From NCBI GenBank assembly GCA_964404215.1, contig CAYOJF010000004.1:1-64000 (forward strand): a stretch of DNA of 64,000 nt, written 5' to 3'. The DNA is from Aureispira sp964404215 (GTDB lineage Bacteria; Bacteroidota; Bacteroidia; Chitinophagales; Saprospiraceae). Every line of letters starts with the position of its first letter. The stretch's first letter is position 1. Under the pieces are notes generated by a model, which did no database searches, had not been told where the DNA came from, and saw only the letters and a program-made list of their open reading frames with translations. Of this stretch, positions 43,036 through 52,372 are shown piece by piece. Both the position numbers and the translations under genes were made by a program.

Positions 43036-43977
43036 ATGAAGACTAAAAATATTCAAAAAAATAATTTTTCCGTCATCGAAAACATAGTTCTTCTTTCTAT
43101 AGGGGCTATTATGATGGCAACAATTAATCCTATGGAGTGGATTTTTCTGAGACCGATCTCTACCTACTCTATAAGTATCATTTTTGGGTTGATTTTTATT
43201 GGGTTTGGTGCTTTAGCTTTACGTAAAGATAAAACTATTCTGATAAGTTTTGCTTCTTGTATTCTATTGTGTGCTCACATCAAGGATGGTCAAAAAAGTA
43301 CTTTTGCCTATGCTTCGGCTTCTCAACAGACGCCAGAATTAAGTGTAGCTACTTTTTCTTTATCTAATCCTAACGAAATTAACTCGCTGGATCTAAATAT
43401 TGAAGAAACCAAAGCAGATTTAATTACGGTACAGGTTCCTGCTAAGAGTATAGAAGGGGAGTGGCTAAAGGTAGAAGCATGCAAGAATTTCCCTTACTAT
43501 CAAAAAACGATTTGTGGAGATAGTCTAGCTATGATCGTATTATCAAAAGCCGAAATAAAGGAATTAGATACGCTATGTTTTGATAATGCAATTAGTATTG
43601 CAGGTGTAGTACACCCAGATGGTTTTGAAGACGAAGTGGCATTTATTAGTACCCATCTTCCTAATAGTCTACCACACACCGAAGAACAACTTAGTTTGTT
43701 AAGTTCTTATATCCAAGAACACTATACGGATAGACCTTTTCTAACATTAAGTGGAAGTAGTGTTGAAACCTGGATGCCAGAAATAAAGCACTTTAAAAAT
43801 GCTCACTCACTATATGACAGCCGTACTGATATACCAATGACAAGTCCAGATAAGCATATTTTTTATTCTTCTAGCTTAGAATGTACTAGCTTCAAGAGCA
43901 TATCAGAGGACAAAGGTATCTTAGCTACCTATAAGCTAAAACAAATCAAAAAGGAAATAAATACAGCTTCCCTTTAA
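43036..43977 (+). CDS. Membrane protein with degenerate endonuclease/exonuclease/phosphatase (EEP) domain
   Basis: A 313-residue protein with three hydrophobic segments (about 15-33, 38-58, 65-80), then an EEP-like domain. Strand motifs line up with the family: VATFSLSNPNEINSL at the place of the usual SFNxRxxN, DLITVQVP at the place of DVVxLQE, FISTHLPNS at the place of NxHL, and LTLSGSSVE at the place of GDFN. The catalytic Glu, Asp and Asn are therefore missing, while the THL histidine remains. It is probably a pseudoenzyme with a scaffold or sensing role, or a pseudogene with an intact frame. Confidence 0.65.
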   Translation: MKTKNIQKNNFSVIENIVLLSIGAIMMATINPMEWIFLRPISTYSISIIFGLIFIGFGALALRKDKTILISFASCILLCAHIKDGQKSTFAYASASQQTPELSVATFSLSNPNEINSLDLNIEETKADLITVQVPAKSIEGEWLKVEACKNFPYYQKTICGDSLAMIVLSKAEIKELDTLCFDNAISIAGVVHPDGFEDEVAFISTHLPNSLPHTEEQLSLLSSYIQEHYTDRPFLTLSGSSVETWMPEIKHFKNAHSLYDSRTDIPMTSPDKHIFYSSSLECTSFKSISEDKGILATYKLKQIKKEINTASL

Positions 43978-44177
43978 TCAAATCTATTTTAAGTTGAAAT
44001 AGAAAAATCGTTTTGTCATTATCAAAATCATAAAACTGATAACTTGGGGAACACATCCAAAGGCATATTCATAATAAGTTTGTACTTTTACATACCTACC
44101 ATGTAATTGAATAGAATAACAATTAAATTTTTATCTTCTATTTGATTGTTATTATAGTGTATAAACAAAATAGAATT

Positions 44178-45380
44178 ATGCGATTTTTAGTCTTTATGAT
44201 TTTAGCAACAGCATTATTGATACAAAGCTGTTCGGATTCTCCAACCCCAACAACAGATTCATCTCCCACTACAAAGGCTGCAGCTAGTGAGGCACAGCCA
44301 ACTAATAATGCAATGACAGTTGCTACTCCACCTAAAGAGAAAGTGATACCAGCAGGACAATTGGTAACACTGAATGGGGCTATAAAAGGGATGAAAGAGG
44401 GGCAAAAAATATTCTTAGATAAGAAAACAATAGATGCCACTGAAATAGTAGCCTCAGGCAAACTAGATGCAACAGGTAATATTGTACTCAAAGGAGCTAT
44501 CGTTAATCCAGGAATCTATAGAGTAAGATTGGGTATTCGTTCGTTGTATTTATTGCTAGAAGGGGGCGAAACAGTTGATTTGAACGCAACTATGGATGGA
44601 TATAATATTACTTCCTCTTCAGTAAAAGGAGGATTGTATAGTGATGAAATGGCAAACTGGCAAGACGAAAAGGATAGTAAAAAGCTAGCAGATTATCTCA
44701 AAAAGAGTAAAGAAGCAAAGCCATTACTTCATTTGTATTTAGTCGAAAAACTAGATATTGTTAAGTATTTACCTCTATTCAAGAAGGTAAGAGATGAACT
44801 ACAAGCAGCCTACCCCAATATCCCTTATACTAGTAAATTTAACTCTAAAATACTGACTGTAGAAGCTGAAATTAAATCTCAGCCAGTAGCAATGGGACAG
44901 CCAGCACCAGAGATTAATCTACCTAGCCCAGATGGTAAAAAAATTGCCTTGTCTTCTCTCAAAGGAAAAGTAGTCTTAGTAGATTTTTGGGCGAGTTGGT
45001 GTGGACCTTGTCGTCGAGTCAATCCACAGGTGGTAGCTATGTATAAGAAATATAAACCCAAAGGGTTTGATATCTATAGTGTGTCGTTTGATGGAGTTGA
45101 TGATCGAAGAATGGCCATGCATCAAGGAAATCAAAATAGCATAGAACAAGATAAAGAAAACCAACGTAAGGCATGGATAGCTGCTATAGCAAAAGATAAA
45201 CTAGAGTGGTCTAGTCATGTGAGTGAACTACGTGGATGGAGTAGTCAGATAGCCAAAGTTTATGGCGTGAATTCTATTCCTCGTACTTTTTTATTAGATA
45301 AGAGTGGAGTGGTTCGTTATATGAATTTGCATGGAGTACAACTTGAAAATGCTGTCAAAGAACTTTTAGCAGAAAAATAG
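44178..45380 (+). CDS. TlpA-like thioredoxin-fold lipoprotein
   Basis: A 400-residue lipoprotein. The ATG at 44178 gives a signal with lipobox IQSC; an earlier ATG would add 12 residues before it. A Pro/Thr-rich linker leads to a DUF4369-like beta domain (about 60-150), a helical region, and a C-terminal TlpA/AhpC-TSA domain with the redox motif W274-C-G-P-C (C275, C278) and the cis-Pro strand SIPRTFLL. It should reduce or isomerise disulfides in the periplasm. Confidence 0.88.
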   Translation: MRFLVFMILATALLIQSCSDSPTPTTDSSPTTKAAASEAQPTNNAMTVATPPKEKVIPAGQLVTLNGAIKGMKEGQKIFLDKKTIDATEIVASGKLDATGNIVLKGAIVNPGIYRVRLGIRSLYLLLEGGETVDLNATMDGYNITSSSVKGGLYSDEMANWQDEKDSKKLADYLKKSKEAKPLLHLYLVEKLDIVKYLPLFKKVRDELQAAYPNIPYTSKFNSKILTVEAEIKSQPVAMGQPAPEINLPSPDGKKIALSSLKGKVVLVDFWASWCGPCRRVNPQVVAMYKKYKPKGFDIYSVSFDGVDDRRMAMHQGNQNSIEQDKENQRKAWIAAIAKDKLEWSSHVSELRGWSSQIAKVYGVNSIPRTFLLDKSGVVRYMNLHGVQLENAVKELLAEK

Positions 45381-45457
45381 AGTTGTAAGGGAGATATGTT
45401 TGAAATCGATGCAGGAGAGGGGGCTTTTTGTAGCACTCTACTTGATAATCATTATTA

Positions 45458-45470
45458 TTTAAACAACTTC
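45458..45470. repeat. Copy of the TTTAAACAACTTC motif
   Basis: Exact match to the motif at 9421-9433 and 18022-18034 and the reverse at 63509-63521. It lies in the intergenic region between the TlpA-like gene and yceD. Confidence 0.4.
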
Positions 45471-45594
45471 TTTTTGATTACTATCAAAAAAAGCCTTATT
45501 TTGCGGTCTCTTTCCGAAAAAGATGCTTCTAAAGCAATATTTTGAAGAAAAAGAGAGTGTTTAACACCTTTGGGGTTAAACTTTATACAGGTTA

Positions 45595-45626
45595 TTTGAA
45601 TATATTCAAATAAAAAACTACCTTCG
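45595..45626 (+). promoter_or_regulatory. Promoter of yceD-rpmF
   Basis: TTTG (45595-45598), a 20-base spacer and TACCTTCG (45619-45626; one change from TAnnTTTG) precede the yceD start by 32 bases. Confidence 0.7.
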
Positions 45627-45658
45627 CACGGCGTTTTTTGAAACAACTATATTCCACT

Positions 45659-46204
45659 ATGAAAGTTCTTAGAGCTTATTCAATCAATTTTGCAAGCCTC
45701 GCAGATGGCAAGCATGAGTTTGATTATGAAATAGACCAAAAGTTTTTTGATCAGTTCGAAGATTCCTTTATTAAGAAAGGAAATGTCAAGGTCAGTATGA
45801 CAATGAATAAATCAATGCATTGTCTAGAATTAGATTTTGAAGTGGAGGGCGTAGTCGAAACAGTCTGTGATATTTGTGCAGAAGATTTTGATTTGCCAAT
45901 AGAAGGAGAGGAAATGATTATCGTTAAGATGGTAACAGAACCTCCCACAGAAAATAATGAACTGAATGTAATTTACATCTCCTTAGGGGAAACAGCGATC
46001 AGTGTTGCTCAGATGATTTATGAACTAATCATTTTGAGTATCCCGATACAGAAGACCCATCCAAGAGATGAGAATGATAATCTTACTTGTAATCCAAAAG
46101 TATTAGAGTACTTGAAGATCAGTGAGGAAAATGTGGCTAAACTAGCCGAAGAACAAAAAAATACAAACCCTATTTGGGACGAGTTGAAAAAATTAAAAAA
46201 GTAA
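45659..46204 (+). CDS. YceD/DUF177 family 23S rRNA accumulation protein
   Basis: A 181-residue protein. The Cys pair CDICAEDFDLPIEGEE and the preceding HCLELDFEVEGVVETV match the DUF177/YceD core, a family that acts in 23S rRNA accumulation in E. coli and plants. I start at MKVLRAYS; an earlier ATG adds seven residues. It sits directly before rpmF with 6 bases between, the conserved order. Confidence 0.88.
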   Translation: MKVLRAYSINFASLADGKHEFDYEIDQKFFDQFEDSFIKKGNVKVSMTMNKSMHCLELDFEVEGVVETVCDICAEDFDLPIEGEEMIIVKMVTEPPTENNELNVIYISLGETAISVAQMIYELIILSIPIQKTHPRDENDNLTCNPKVLEYLKISEENVAKLAEEQKNTNPIWDELKKLKK

Positions 46205-46210
46205 TAGAAG

Positions 46211-46453
46211 ATGGCACATCCTAAGAGTAGAATTTCGAAGCAGCGTAAACGTAAACGTCGTACACATTATAAAATCACTGATACGCCGAATATCGTGAGC
46301 TGTGCTAGCTGTGGAGCACCTAAACTAAGACACACTATTTGTGGCGAGTGTGGTGTTTATCGTGGTCGTACTATCATCAAACAAGCAGAGGAAATCTCTT
46401 TTGATGAGAATGTAGAAACGACGATTGATGACGTAACAGTTGATGAGGACTAG
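46211..46453 (+). CDS. rpmF: 50S ribosomal protein L32 with acidic C-terminal extension
   Basis: An 80-residue L32. The core MAHPKSRISKQRKRKRRTHYK and the zinc ribbon C-A-S-C...C-G-E-C are standard. About 20 extra residues at the C-terminus are strongly acidic (EEISFDENVETTIDDVTVDED), whereas common L32 is about 60 residues long. Confidence 0.96.
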   Translation: MAHPKSRISKQRKRKRRTHYKITDTPNIVSCASCGAPKLRHTICGECGVYRGRTIIKQAEEISFDENVETTIDDVTVDED

Positions 46454-46492
46454 TAGCTAAACTACTACCCTTATTCTGCAATCAAAAGATAT

Positions 46493-46533
46493 AACTCTTA
46501 TTCCTTACCTAATACAAGGAATAAGAGTTTTTC
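46493..46533 (+). terminator. Rho-independent terminator after rpmF
   Basis: A perfect 14-bp stem (AACTCTTATTCCTT with its complement) and 9-base loop run into five T. Confidence 0.88.
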
Positions 46534-46588
46534 TGTTTGTATTTATCAATGAAAACTTAATAATCCAATTTTAAATAAAAAAAACATT

Positions 46589-48568
46589 ATGATTAACATC
46601 ACACTTCCTGATGGCAGCGTCCGTAAGTATGAATCAGGAGTAACAGGGCTAGAAATAGCAAAATCAATTAGTGAAGGTTTAGCACGCAATGTCATTGCAA
46701 CCAAAGTAAATGGCGAAGTATGGGACGCTACTCGTTCTATTGATACCGATGCGACTATTCAATTATTGACCTTTAGAGATGATGATGGAAAAGCAACCTT
46801 TTGGCACTCCTCTGCTCACTTAATGGCGGAAGCTTTGGAAGCACTCTATCCAGGAGTTAAATTTGGGGCAGGTCCTTCCCTCGAAAATGGATTTTATTAT
46901 GATATAGATTTGGGCGAAGGTAGAACCTTGTCTAGCAATGATTTTGATAAAATCGAGAAAAAAATGCTAGAACTCGCTCGCCAAAAGAATGAATACCTAC
47001 GCGAAGAGGTATCTAAGGCAGATGCAATCAAGTATTTTGAAGAAAAAGGAGATCCATACAAATTAGAATTACTCCAAAAATTGGAAGATGGTTCGATCAC
47101 TTTTTACAAGCAAGGTGGTTTTACGGATCTTTGTAGAGGACCACATATTCCTAATACAAGCAAAATTAAGGCAGTCAAATTGACCAAACTTTCTGGTGCT
47201 TATTGGCAAAATAATGAGAATAACAATGTTATGACTCGTGTCTATGGTATTACTTTCCCGAAAGCCAAAGAGCTGAAAGAATATCTAGCGATGCTAGAAG
47301 AGGCAAAAAAACGTGATCACCGTAAGATAGGCAAAGAATTAGAACTGTTTATGTTCTCTGAGAAAGTAGGGGCAGGGTTGCCAATTTGGCTAGCAAAAGG
47401 GACGGCACTGAGAAACCGTCTACAAGACTTTTTGACTAAGGAACAAGTAAAACGTGGCTACCAGCTGGTAACAACACCACATATTGGACACAAAAATCTT
47501 TACATTACTTCTGGTCATTACGAGAAGTATGGGGAAGATAGTTTTCAGCCAATTATGACTCCGAAAGAAGGAGAGGAGTTCTATTTGAAACCAATGAACT
47601 GTCCACACCACTGTGAAATTTATGCTCACAAACCACATTCTTACAAAGAGTTACCTTTGCGTATAGCAGAGTTTGGTACGGTTTATCGCTATGAGCAGAG
47701 CGGGGAGTTACACGGACTTTCTCGTGTACGTTGTTTTACACAAGATGATGCTCACCTTTTCTGTACGGTCGATCAGCTCAAGGATGAGTTTATTGATGTA
47801 CTGAATTTGACATTATATGTCTTCAAAAAGATGGGCTTTTCAGACTTTACGGCTCAGATTTCGCTCAGAGATCCAGAGAACCCAACCAAATACATTGGGT
47901 CGGATGAAAACTGGAATGCAGCAGAAAGTGCTATTATTGAGGCAACTCAAGAACTAGAATTAAAGACAGTAACAGAACTAGGAGAAGCGGCTTTTTATGG
48001 TCCTAAACTAGATTTCATGGTAAAGGATGCTTTAGGGCGTTCTTGGCAGCTAGGAACGATTCAGGTAGATTACAATTTGCCAGAGCGTTTTGAGCTAGAG
48101 TATATTGGGTCGGACAATGCACCACATCGTCCTGTAATGATTCACCGTGCACCATTTGGTTCGTTAGAGCGTTTTATTTCTGTATTGATAGAGCATACGG
48201 CAGGTAAGTTTCCACTATGGTTAACGCCAGAACAGTTTGCGATTCTACCAATTTCGGAGAAATTCGTTGAATATGCAGAGAAAGTGAAAGCTCAATTGGC
48301 GGAACATGATATTCGTGGCTATATGGATGATAGAAATGAGAGCTTAAAGCGTAAAATCCGTGATGCTGAGGTCAAAAAAGTACCTATCATGTTAATTGTA
48401 GGTGGTGATGATCAAGATAACGAAACGGTTTCTGTTCGTCTACAAGGGCTAGAGAATGGTGACAAAGGAGCCATGCCTGTTATGGACTTTGTACACTTCT
48501 TCAAAGGGTTACTAGATGCCGAAGAACATGGAGCTAGTATTTTCCAAAAAGAAGAGGCTGAGGCTTAA
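46589..48568 (+). CDS. thrS: Threonyl-tRNA synthetase
   Basis: A 659-residue class II synthetase. The order is the TGS domain (1-60), the editing domain with FWHSSAHLMAEAL (near 70), and the catalytic core with NCPHHCEIYAHK (zinc Cys and His), YRYEQSGELHGLSRVRCFTQDDAHLFC (motif 2) and HRAPFGSLERF (motif 3). The anticodon-binding domain ends the protein. The length is normal. Confidence 0.98.
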   Translation: MINITLPDGSVRKYESGVTGLEIAKSISEGLARNVIATKVNGEVWDATRSIDTDATIQLLTFRDDDGKATFWHSSAHLMAEALEALYPGVKFGAGPSLENGFYYDIDLGEGRTLSSNDFDKIEKKMLELARQKNEYLREEVSKADAIKYFEEKGDPYKLELLQKLEDGSITFYKQGGFTDLCRGPHIPNTSKIKAVKLTKLSGAYWQNNENNNVMTRVYGITFPKAKELKEYLAMLEEAKKRDHRKIGKELELFMFSEKVGAGLPIWLAKGTALRNRLQDFLTKEQVKRGYQLVTTPHIGHKNLYITSGHYEKYGEDSFQPIMTPKEGEEFYLKPMNCPHHCEIYAHKPHSYKELPLRIAEFGTVYRYEQSGELHGLSRVRCFTQDDAHLFCTVDQLKDEFIDVLNLTLYVFKKMGFSDFTAQISLRDPENPTKYIGSDENWNAAESAIIEATQELELKTVTELGEAAFYGPKLDFMVKDALGRSWQLGTIQVDYNLPERFELEYIGSDNAPHRPVMIHRAPFGSLERFISVLIEHTAGKFPLWLTPEQFAILPISEKFVEYAEKVKAQLAEHDIRGYMDDRNESLKRKIRDAEVKKVPIMLIVGGDDQDNETVSVRLQGLENGDKGAMPVMDFVHFFKGLLDAEEHGASIFQKEEAEA

Positions 48569-48595
48569 ATATAGCCAAGGCTTGAAATATACAAG

Positions 48596-48637
48596 GCGAC
48601 TATTGGAGTGTAGAACTCTGGTAGTCGTTTCTTTTTT
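48596..48637. terminator. Terminator between convergent thrS and the NACHT gene
   Basis: A 13-bp imperfect stem (CGACTATTGGAGT with ACTCTGGTAGTCG) is followed by a T-rich run. It is closer to thrS and would serve it best. Confidence 0.7.
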
Positions 48638-48657
48638 GATTGATAAAAGACTGCTTT

Positions 48658-51600
48658 CTATAAAGGGAATTTATAATAGTTTTCTAAAGAACGCTTGAAA
48701 AAGTGTGAGTAAAGATAATTTTCATCTCTTTTTTCTCCATCAGGAATAAGTGTTGATTTAATAAATTCCATCAAATTTTTATTAAACTCATTATTGTAAT
48801 TTGAAATTATTCGTTCCGCCAAAGAAATTCTATTCTTTAAGATTAAAATATAGATTAGATCAAATGATAAATCTTGTCGTGCTATTTCTTTTATACCTTT
48901 TAGTTTGAGGAAATTCTCTATTTCTTTAAACTTGTCGTTCCATGTTAATATAACTAATACAGACATATAATCACTTTCTTTATAGTTTTTGACTGCATTG
49001 GGGCTCAAAATGAGCTTAGTTGCTTCTTCCTTTTTTTCAAAGTAGGCAAAGTAATATTTAGCTAATTCAATTTCATGATCTTCTGTTAAGGTGATATAAT
49101 ACTCTCCGATTTCAAAATCATTGAGTTTTTGTTTTTTGTGAGGAATTATTTTTTTTATAAGAGGAAGCATTGAATAGGGGTCTATTAAAACATTCTTTCC
49201 TAGTTCGAGATTTCTATCTCGAATAGTTTTTAATAGATTCTGTGTCGTTTTTAAATCAAGATTAGAGTTCGTTATAATAAGTTTTTCAATAAAGCCTTTG
49301 AAGGTGACATTAGATAAAGTTGAGTAAGATAACTTACAATATTTGATGCTATTAAAGGTAGAATGATCGAAAAATACGCTACTAAAGTTAGTATTTATAT
49401 TTAAGAATGAAACATTATTGAATTTACAATTATCTAGGAATCTTGGAGTGTTGATTTTTATATTGTTAAACTTTTTATAGTTGTATATTTCATGTAAAAT
49501 ATGAAATATTGCAGTTTGATTGCCTTGGTTTTCTCCTTTCAATAAATCTATATAGTATGCTTTAGCTATATATCTAAAAAAAGACATGCGAGCTAAAAGA
49601 TAGCTTACAAAAGCTTGTATTAAAAACACTAATACAAGCTTAAAAATTACACCTAAAATAACTAATAGTATGAGTATAAAATAGAAGTAAGTGTTTAGTA
49701 CTAGGATAGCTTCCTCATCTTGTGGTGCTCCCCACCAATAGACATTTGCCCAAAAAATTATTGAAAGGAAAGATAAGGCTTTTGATATTTTTGATTGAGA
49801 ACTGAATAAATTGAAAAGAACTAAACCAATTCCTCCAATTAGACTTACAACCTTAAATGTATATGCCCCACCCAAATAATAGTACATTATGAATGTAGAT
49901 AATATAGATATTGCACTAGATAATATTAAACCAAATGTTTGATGTGGTGATACTGAGGAAAGATGAGTACTGTGAAAACAATAGTTAGATAGTTTAAAGA
50001 GGAATCCTTTTATTTTAGCTTGGATAGTTTTATTATTTGTAATAACTAATAATGAAGGTAAATCATTTTTGAATTTTATATTTCTTTCTTGTCTTTTTCG
50101 AGATATTTCATCATAGGTGAAATCTATTATTTCTGTAGTCCAATCCGCTTGGATTAATGGGTTTTTATGTACTTTAGAATTATTACTCTTGAGTAAGTTG
50201 ATTATTTTTGCTGCAACAAAAAATTCAAAGAACGACTTATGGACAAATTTATACTCATCGTCTATATCAATTTCTAGGAAATAAGCAGAAAGAATTTCTC
50301 TTTCAAGCCCTTCTAAATTCTGAGGTGTCTCTAGAAAAGAATACTGGGTGTTGGTTTTAAGAAATTCACGTAATTTTTTGATAATGAAAGTGCCTTTTTG
50401 TTTGAGGTGTCCGCTTAAATAGAATGATTCAGCAATTTCACTATAAAATTCATTTAAAAATTTTTGTTTTTGATTTTCATGACCTAAAAATGCAGATTGA
50501 ATTGCTTTTGAATTCTGCCTATTAACCCAATAGTTGATATATCTTCCCATTACTTCGTTTGCAGATAAATTCTCTTGATGATGTATCAAGTCAGGAATCA
50601 TCTCACGAATGATATGCATCATTGAAGGTCTTTTACATAGGGCTAATAGTGCTTCATTTGTAGTTAACCATTCAAAGTATGTAATATATTTTTGAGGGTA
50701 ATACCTTCTCAGATATTCTTTTATTTCGATATGCCCTAAATCTTCAAGTTTAATTACTTCAGTATAAGGTCCTGTTTGAATGGATTCATGCCCTTTTGAT
50801 GGAATATTTAGACTTGTATTCCTACTGAGTTTATCGATAAAATAAGAAGGACGTCCTGACAAAATAATTTTATTATTAGTGGTCGCTAATTGCCAGATTT
50901 GCTTAAATTGTTCATACTGTTGTTCATGGGTACCAATATATCCCATTTCATCAAAGGAGTCTATTAAGAAAAGTATTTTTCCTTTTTGAACTAACTTTTC
51001 AAAAAGTGCATAATTAACACCTAAGTTTTTAGATACAAATGATTCTATCAACTTATCAACCCCACCATGTATTGGAGATGTATTTGTTAATGAAATAAAA
51101 ACAGGGTATCTAATTATTTGCTTTTCATTTAAAATGGTTTGAGCTATAGTTGCTGCATAGTATTTAAAAAAAGAGGTTTTTCCCATGCCATAATCTCCTA
51201 ATAAGACTAAATGTTTTGCCTCATTATTATTCTTTAACCAAGTATTGAAGTGTACTTCTAATCGTTTCTTTTTTTGTTTAGCAGAGTTTTCTAATTGCCA
51301 ATTGGGAGAGATGAAAGTTTCTTTTAATGTTTTTCTATCTGAAGTATCTTTAATTGCAGAAAAGAGTTTATCATTTTCAAATCCATCAATCAATTTATTT
51401 TTGAGATAGGGGGCAAAGTCTATACTATTATTTAGCAAATGATCTTCTGTCCAAACAAGAAATGATTTAACACTAAGTTTAGTTTTTATTCTACCATTTG
51501 TAATGATGTAATAATAATGGATATTAATGTTTTTATTTGGATTAGTTTTATACTTAGAAGTATCAATTCTTTGTAATGAATTGAAAGCATCCTCTTGCAT

Positions 51601-52245
51601 TTGAAGAGTTATTTTTTTCTTGCTAGAAGAATCTTCACAAAGAATCAATTTAATGTTTATATCAAAATGATCTTCTGTTGCACCATACAAAATATTTGTA
51701 CTATTTTTAGTAGAGTTAAGTTTACATTCTAGTGTTAGATTTTCATTTTGGTATTTTAATTCAAATAGTTCTTTTACTCTAAGGTGAAGATGTGGACTTT
51801 CTGGTTGAATGGTAGGAATTATGATATTCTCTTGGTCACTAAACTTAGATTTATTATTGAAATTTTGTTCTTTTCTGTCATAAGTAGGTAGAATTCTCTG
51901 TAAATAGAGTGAGATGTTCGCTTTTTTAGCAAGAAAGATGAGAAAGCAAATACCAACAACTGCTATGGCATATATAATTATTTCAGAGTTACTTGCTTGT
52001 GGGGAAATTTTAGGCCCATGGTCTCCAAAAATCTTAGATACTATGTAATTATGCCAGAAAGCTCTTGTAGTAGTAAACAGTGATAGTGCCAGTGTCATTA
52101 TTGCACTGATCCCAATGTAGACTATGTAATTACTTTCGGGAGCAAACCTGTTTGCCTTACTTTTTATCAGTAGCTTTGCGAGTAAATAGAATACAAGTAA
52201 AAGCAAACAAAATGCTAGTGTTAGGGATATATAGAAGAATAGCAT
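48658..52245 (-). CDS. Membrane NACHT ATPase with pentapeptide-like repeats (bacterial NLR-type)
   Basis: A 1195-residue protein. Three N-terminal transmembrane helices (about 3-27, 40-60, 88-107) precede a beta-rich region (about 150-270). The NACHT NTPase core follows: Walker A GDYGMGKT (350-357), Walker B LIDSFDE (D429, D432-E433), the arginine-containing ILSGRPSYF, and a winged-helix-like region to about 700. A second cluster of helices spans about 755-880. Then come pentapeptide-like repeats (about 925-985; CKFNNVSFLN, SSVFFDHSTFNS) and a helical C-terminus. NACHT proteins of this kind (bNACHT) include phage-defence genes in bacteria; the membrane clusters suggest pore or membrane effector action. 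It stands alone between convergent thrS and a divergent glycosyltransferase, and the DNA is visibly A/T-richer than its neighbours. The defence role is inference. Confidence 0.82.
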   Translation of the reverse strand: MLFFYISLTLAFCLLLLVFYLLAKLLIKSKANRFAPESNYIVYIGISAIMTLALSLFTTTRAFWHNYIVSKIFGDHGPKISPQASNSEIIIYAIAVVGICFLIFLAKKANISLYLQRILPTYDRKEQNFNNKSKFSDQENIIIPTIQPESPHLHLRVKELFELKYQNENLTLECKLNSTKNSTNILYGATEDHFDINIKLILCEDSSSKKKITLQMQEDAFNSLQRIDTSKYKTNPNKNINIHYYYIITNGRIKTKLSVKSFLVWTEDHLLNNSIDFAPYLKNKLIDGFENDKLFSAIKDTSDRKTLKETFISPNWQLENSAKQKKKRLEVHFNTWLKNNNEAKHLVLLGDYGMGKTSFFKYYAATIAQTILNEKQIIRYPVFISLTNTSPIHGGVDKLIESFVSKNLGVNYALFEKLVQKGKILFLIDSFDEMGYIGTHEQQYEQFKQIWQLATTNNKIILSGRPSYFIDKLSRNTSLNIPSKGHESIQTGPYTEVIKLEDLGHIEIKEYLRRYYPQKYITYFEWLTTNEALLALCKRPSMMHIIREMIPDLIHHQENLSANEVMGRYINYWVNRQNSKAIQSAFLGHENQKQKFLNEFYSEIAESFYLSGHLKQKGTFIIKKLREFLKTNTQYSFLETPQNLEGLEREILSAYFLEIDIDDEYKFVHKSFFEFFVAAKIINLLKSNNSKVHKNPLIQADWTTEIIDFTYDEISRKRQERNIKFKNDLPSLLVITNNKTIQAKIKGFLFKLSNYCFHSTHLSSVSPHQTFGLILSSAISILSTFIMYYYLGGAYTFKVVSLIGGIGLVLFNLFSSQSKISKALSFLSIIFWANVYWWGAPQDEEAILVLNTYFYFILILLVILGVIFKLVLVFLIQAFVSYLLARMSFFRYIAKAYYIDLLKGENQGNQTAIFHILHEIYNYKKFNNIKINTPRFLDNCKFNNVSFLNINTNFSSVFFDHSTFNSIKYCKLSYSTLSNVTFKGFIEKLIITNSNLDLKTTQNLLKTIRDRNLELGKNVLIDPYSMLPLIKKIIPHKKQKLNDFEIGEYYITLTEDHEIELAKYYFAYFEKKEEATKLILSPNAVKNYKESDYMSVLVILTWNDKFKEIENFLKLKGIKEIARQDLSFDLIYILILKNRISLAERIISNYNNEFNKNLMEFIKSTLIPDGEKRDENYLYSHFFKRSLENYYKFPL

Positions 52246-52260
52246 AGTAAAATAGATTTT

Positions 52261-52277
52261 ATTAGAGATACTCTAAT
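52261..52277. promoter_or_regulatory. Palindrome upstream of the NACHT gene
   Basis: ATTAGAG-ATA-CTCTAAT, a perfect 7-bp palindrome with a 3-base centre, ends 16 bases before the NACHT start codon (on the minus strand). It is an operator-sized element. Confidence 0.4.
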
Positions 52278-52372
52278 ATATTAAAAAGGATTGTATAGAA
52301 TGTTTTTTAAGAAACGTTTCTGCGTAAATTGAGAGACAAACAAAAAATAGATTTACGGTAAAAGTAATACCA

